From: Microbotryum silenes-acaulis
Taxonomy: Eukaryota; Basidiomycota; Microbotryomycetes; Microbotryales; Microbotryaceae
Reading direction: 5' to 3'
DNA length: 64,000 bases
NCBI GenBank assembly: GCA_003665825.1
Contig: QPFY01000006.1
Coordinates: 1,116,001-1,180,000, forward strand
A program made the position numbers and the translations under genes. Positions 60,328 through 64,000 of the stretch are shown one piece after another (the stretch's first letter is position 1; the number at the start of each line of letters is the position of its first letter). The notes beneath the pieces were generated by a model. The model ran no database searches and was not told where the DNA came from. It worked only from the letters and a program-made list of their open reading frames with translations.

Positions 60328-61825
60328 TCAGAGCTTGGTGGTCGCATCTCGAGTGACGGTGGCGATGATGAGACCGGACGGAGCATCGACGGGCATGAAG
60401 ACTTCGGCATCCTTGGGGTCCGTGTTCTTGAGGCCGAAATAGGCCATGTCAACGGCGAAGTAGTGCTGTAAAGTTTGTCGAAGCGTTATGGTCCTCAGCG
60501 CGGGTGGCGAGGCCTAGATCGAAGACATATAAGCTCACCTTGTTGGGCAGCTTGTACGACACCTCCGCGACCTGCTTGTGATCAGCCAAGATCTTCTCGC
60601 ACATCTGATACAACGTCGCTTGGACCGAAGCCGAGTTGTGCGTCGCAAATATCTCCAAAGTCGTCGTTTCGACGGATTTGAAGATGCGTTCGAAGTCGAT
60701 GCCGAGCTTGGGGATCGAGGCGGAGGTCAGAGCTGAATTCGGGATGGGAATCGAGTAGGAGCAGTCGACGGAGGTGGAGAAGATCCGGTCGTCGACGGCT
60801 GTGGAGGGAAGACCTAGTGATGATCAGCCTCTGCGCGAATAGGAGAAACGTGCTCCAGGTTTGGAAACTCGGGAGAGTAGCGGACTTACGCTTCAAAGTC
60901 GTGTACCTGTCAAAAACATAGTTCTCGAACGAGCTCTCGGTCGTCTTGAGCACCAACAACTCCGAGATACCGGACGTGACTGTCGCGGTCACGGCGTTCT
61001 TGCCCTTGGTCGCATCAACTGTGACGTTCGTGAAGCGCTTCTCATCGCCATTCCGAACGAAGGAATGCTTGTGGGCCTTACCCGCGACGGGGATGCGCGA
61101 CCATTTCAGTTGAATGACGTTGACGTGCGCTTTGTGGATATGGCTCTGTAAAGCAAAGAAGAAGGGTGAGTTTTAATCCACAAGTAGTCAGGAGGTCACC
61201 CGAGGTTAGGGCCGTCAAATCCGGAGTCCGTTTAGCTCGAAGAGGCAACTCACGTAAGTCTCAACAAAGTGGGAAGCAAGATCGAGAGCGAATGACTCGG
61301 GCTGCAAAACGTGGGGCGATTGCTTGGCGAACAGATACCTGAAGAAGAGGGGATGGACGTGGGAAGGACGGGGAAGGTGCTGATAAGCGACCGAGGTACG
61401 ATACATACTCCCAAATCGCGAGTCTCACGCACGTTGTGTTCTTGATCGAGTCGGTCGCGACAATCACAGAGTTGTCCGACTTCGTATAGGATGTCTCGAT
61501 ATCACTGCGGATGCAGAAAGTTTTGTCAGGACTGTTCCCCACATACTGATGAGGGAGGCAACTGCGGGAACAGACTGACCCTTCGAGCAGAGCCTGGACG
61601 ATATACTCGGCGATGTCATGGGTTCCGTCCTTGTTGCGGACGATTCGGAATGTTCGGACCTTGTCTTTTCCGTCTGTGTTCGGTGAGGATAGGGCGCATC
61701 GGCAGGGATGGAGTGCACGAGACAGAGTTAGCCCATACAGGCTTATCGGGCCGCCCAACGGGGAGCACAGCACGTCACCGGCCCACAAGAAGAAGCTCAC
61801 ATTTAGCGTGCTTGAGATAAGGCAT
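60328..61825 (-). CDS. UOX: Urate oxidase (uricase), peroxisomal
   Basis: Uricase (EC 1.7.3.3) oxidises urate to 5-hydroxyisourate in purine catabolism. Seven exons (61825-61801, 61673-61580, 61504-61433, 61338-61254, 61145-60890, 60798-60539, 60465-60328) give 309 residues, the family length. Motifs in order are YGKDKVRTFRIVR, SDNSVIVATDSIKNT (with the active-site Thr), FAKQSPHV, HKAHVNVIQLKWSRI, and KNTDPKDAEVFMP. The protein ends in TKL, a PTS1-type peroxisomal signal, which fits the presence of PEX6 in the same window. The third intron uses a GTGCGT donor; the overlapping GTGAGA two codons on would break the IKNTTYLFAKQ frame. Nitrogen regulation is usual for this gene, but I found no element that I can defend. 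Confidence 0.94.
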
Positions 61826-62556
61826 GTTGAGGATGGAAGCTATTCAAAAGGCAGGAAGATGGTCAGAACGATGCGAGAAGGCAATGAAGGTGTGCCGAGA
61901 GAGCGAAAGAGCTAGCAAGCGCCACTGCAGTACCGGAGCGAGCGGCGACCTGGACTAACAGAAGCTCACAGAGACTCACTGATTGACGAGAGCTGACGGG
62001 GGGGTCACCGGGAGAGTCGAAGGCGATTGGGCCAGGCGACGTTGAGCAAGTTTTGAAGCGGGAGCTTGAGCGGGCTGAGCGTTGAAGTGGGGCACACTCC
62101 AACGATAACCTTGCGTGCAGCACAGGAGCTGTCTACGATCACAGACAGCCGGGACGAGCTCGGACAGCAGCGGCAGCAGTGGGTGAGTCCGAAAGCCGCG
62201 ACTCGGCCGAGTCGGGTTCCGCCTTCTCCGTCGGCCGGCGCCAACTGCAGTGGGCATCATTAGCCCGGCGCCGAGGTTCTGGCGTAGCAGCGGAGTAAGC
62301 GGGGACAAGTCCGGGCGAGGCCTGATGCCTGATGACAGCCTCGGGTACTCTCTGCTACCAGGTATATAGGGGCTCCCAGGTTTCATCCTCCGCCCTTCCA
62401 GCTTTTCATGGGCCGACGGCCGGGCGTGAACTCTGGGAGACTCTGGCCTTCGTGGTCCTCGGCACCTGGCGGCCTTCCACCGATCCGCTAATTGTACACG
62501 AGTCGGAGCTTGGAAATCGGGGCCGCCATCCATGTCCAGGGAGTTGCCGGCGAAGC

Positions 62557-62627
62557 GGAAAAAGAAAAAAAAGAAGGAAAGGAAGGAGAAAAGAGAAGAA
62601 AAGAGAAAAAAAAAGGGGGAAAGGAAA
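62557..62627 (+). repeat. 71-nt purine-only tract
   Basis: An uninterrupted run of A and G on the + strand. It continues to about 62655 with two T interruptions. Such tracts can form triplex or unusual duplex structures. Confidence 0.92.
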
Positions 62628-62761
62628 TAAGGAAAAGGTAAGGAAAGAAGGGAAGACGAACACATGACGTACATGGTGTTGAGTTGACACGTGAGGAGTA
62701 CACTCTGTAGGCTACATGAGCGCGAGCGCGCGCGGGCTTTCTCTTAGCTTCCTTCTGATTC

Positions 62762-62795
62762 GAGCGTTCTAACGTATTGAACCACCTCGAATCAG
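62762..62795 (+). repeat. 34-nt direct repeat, copy 1 (with hairpin arms)
   Basis: It starts gagcgttctaacgtattg and ends ctcgaatcag. It is identical to 62835-62868. With the eight bases before it, this copy also forms a 10-bp inverted repeat (ctgattcgag at 62755-62764 and ctcgaatcag at 62786-62795) around a 21-nt loop. Confidence 0.9.
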
Positions 62796-62834
62796 GTCAG
62801 TAGTATTCACGGTATCATATTGCAATAGTTAACT

Positions 62835-62868
62835 GAGCGTTCTAACGTATTGAACCACCTCGAATCAG
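62835..62868 (+). repeat. 34-nt direct repeat, copy 2
   Basis: An exact copy of 62762-62795, 39 nt downstream of it. The left hairpin arm is not kept here (preceding bases are agttaact), so duplication took only part of the element, or the arm has decayed. Confidence 0.9.
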
Positions 62869-64000
62869 ACGCCGAGATTCAAGACATGGTCATAGTACTC
62901 TCTTGTTGCATAACTTGCCCGAAGTCGGTAGTTTTGCACCAACACCAGGTACACGTAAAGATGGTATGCCTAAGCTTTAGAAACACGCTTACAGTCCCGC
63001 TCGCAGCCGCCTCACTTCAAAGCCTTCTCAAGGCTCGGACAGCAGTGTAAAGAGCAATGAAAAAAGCAGGCTTTGAACACGTGGATTACAAGATATATCC
63101 TTTGCTTTACCAGAAATCTTCCACAGAAATTGTGCGACCATCTCACCGTGTTTGGAGTTTCAGTGGCTAGAGTAAGGCACCGGTCAATTGAGATCGCGGG
63201 TTCGGCGAGGCCAATCCGAGCTACCAACGAGTCTCGAGTCACCGTTCTTGAGGACCGTTTTGTTGCGCTCGTATCCGTCGGAGCACATCCTGAATGGTGG
63301 ATTAAGTCGTAAATTGAAGATCGACGAAACATCAAGATACCGAGGATGTCCATGTAAGAAGCGCAGGGAAGGATGCCGATCGATACCGATGCCGATAATG
63401 ATCAAGCCGAGGTCATAAGATCTTGTCATATGGTCCGCCGAGCATGAACTCACGCCAGTCCTTCTTCTTGCGAGCTTCGATACAAATGCCGTTGGTAGCG
63501 CGAAGTTATGGTACGCTGGATGGCAGGTCGTGGAGCCAATCTGCGTCCTCCTTGTGTTCCGATCTTAGTGGTCGCATCGGTCACGATTTCGTCCCGCCGC
63601 AGTTCCAAAAGCACATCTCGTCCTCGATCGCCGAGGGAGCACAAGACCCGACACTTTTGCCGTCTGATGCTTGTAAAGTGTTTTCGATTCTTCTTAGTAG
63701 TAACTGAATTTGTTGATTGCTCTGCCTACTTGAGAGATGGCGTCTATTCGGATCTTCGACTATACGGACCGGGTGGGCTCGGTAGAACTAAAGTCGAAGC
63801 GAAGTGTAGCTCAAAGTGACCGATAGATACGTTGAACGAGTCGGACTGGGTATCGGAACATGAGTGAAAGTCTTTCTGTTCACTTCTCTGGGAACGGGGA
63901 ACACATAAACGCCGACTTCAGTACACGAGATGGAGCGGCACGGGGAACGGGCTAATGGTCGGGCGACGACTCACGGTACCTTTTCTCGAACGGCTCTATT

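Larger units (their letters stand above)
61826..64000. other. Right flank without a supportable gene
   Basis: 2.2 kb upstream of urate oxidase. It holds a 71-nt purine-only tract, a duplicated 34-nt element with hairpin arms, and short frames with no domain. At the right edge, minus-strand sequence 64000-63964 ends in a plausible splice donor (gtgagt) and could be an exon of a gene lying outside the window; this cannot be decided. Confidence 0.5.

Noticed and set aside
63450..63707. Open frames near the right end (64-94 codons)
   Set aside because: No domain and no splice-compatible continuation that I could extend; not supportable as a gene.
63964..64000. Possible exon end on the - strand at the window edge
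   Set aside because: Only about 12 codons before a gtgagt donor; the next exon would give an immediate stop. Too little sequence.

Overview
This window is nuclear DNA of a fungus, most probably a basidiomycete yeast or smut-like fungus. The subphylum Pucciniomycotina (Microbotryomycetes-like) is my inference, not shown by the sequence. The evidence is GC-rich coding sequence by eye, several short introns (mostly about 45-150 nt, GT..AG) in most genes, microexons of 8-10 nt, CT-rich leaders before some start codons, and single-copy housekeeping genes in both orientations with short spacers. There is no operon structure, CRISPR array, insertion sequence or recognisable RNA gene. All gene models were spliced by hand. 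For every multi-exon gene the reading phase closes across every junction, and I give exon coordinates where useful.

Layout, left to right: a partial Ish1/Msc1-type stress protein (-); a two-LIM-domain protein (+); choline-phosphate cytidylyltransferase (+); an Hrp1-like two-RRM mRNA-binding protein (-); complex I LYR subunit NDUFA6 (+); a Bap31-like ER protein (-); TFIIE beta (+); a degenerate UBA-UIM-USP protein fused in frame to a Tsr4/PDCD2 domain (+); a Kelch ectodomain membrane protein (-); a 3.3-kb gene-poor stretch; an acetate transporter of the Ato/Gpr1 family (+); HMG-box Nhp6 (-); a SNAPC3 homologue (-); a Kes1/Osh4 sterol carrier (+); a Munc13-like Ync13 protein (+); the peroxisomal AAA ATPase Pex6 (+); GAPDH (+); an LCAT-like hydrolase (+); a GT32 mannosyltransferase (+); the DNA helicase Hrq1 (-); EMC5 (+); an Mcm1-type MADS-box protein with an extra unrecognised C-terminal region (+); urate oxidase (-); and a 2.2-kb right flank without a supportable gene.

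The genes do not form one pathway, but themes recur. Membrane traffic and lipids are covered by PCT1, Kes1, Ync13, the LCAT-like hydrolase, Bap31 and EMC5. Gene expression is covered by TFIIE beta, SNAPC3, Nhp6, Mcm1-like and Hrp1-like. Peroxisomes are covered by Pex6 and by urate oxidase, which ends in a PTS1-like tripeptide.

The most unusual locus is at 12532-17113. There a USP25/28-like protein that has lost its catalytic residues runs without a stop codon into a ribosome-biogenesis chaperone (Tsr4/PDCD2). The two halves are joined by LRLRGG, the exact C-terminal hexapeptide of ubiquitin. The second is the Mcm1-like gene at 57419-60085. A 69-nt intron there ends in an in-frame TAG, so splicing or retention decides whether a further region of about 277 residues is attached.
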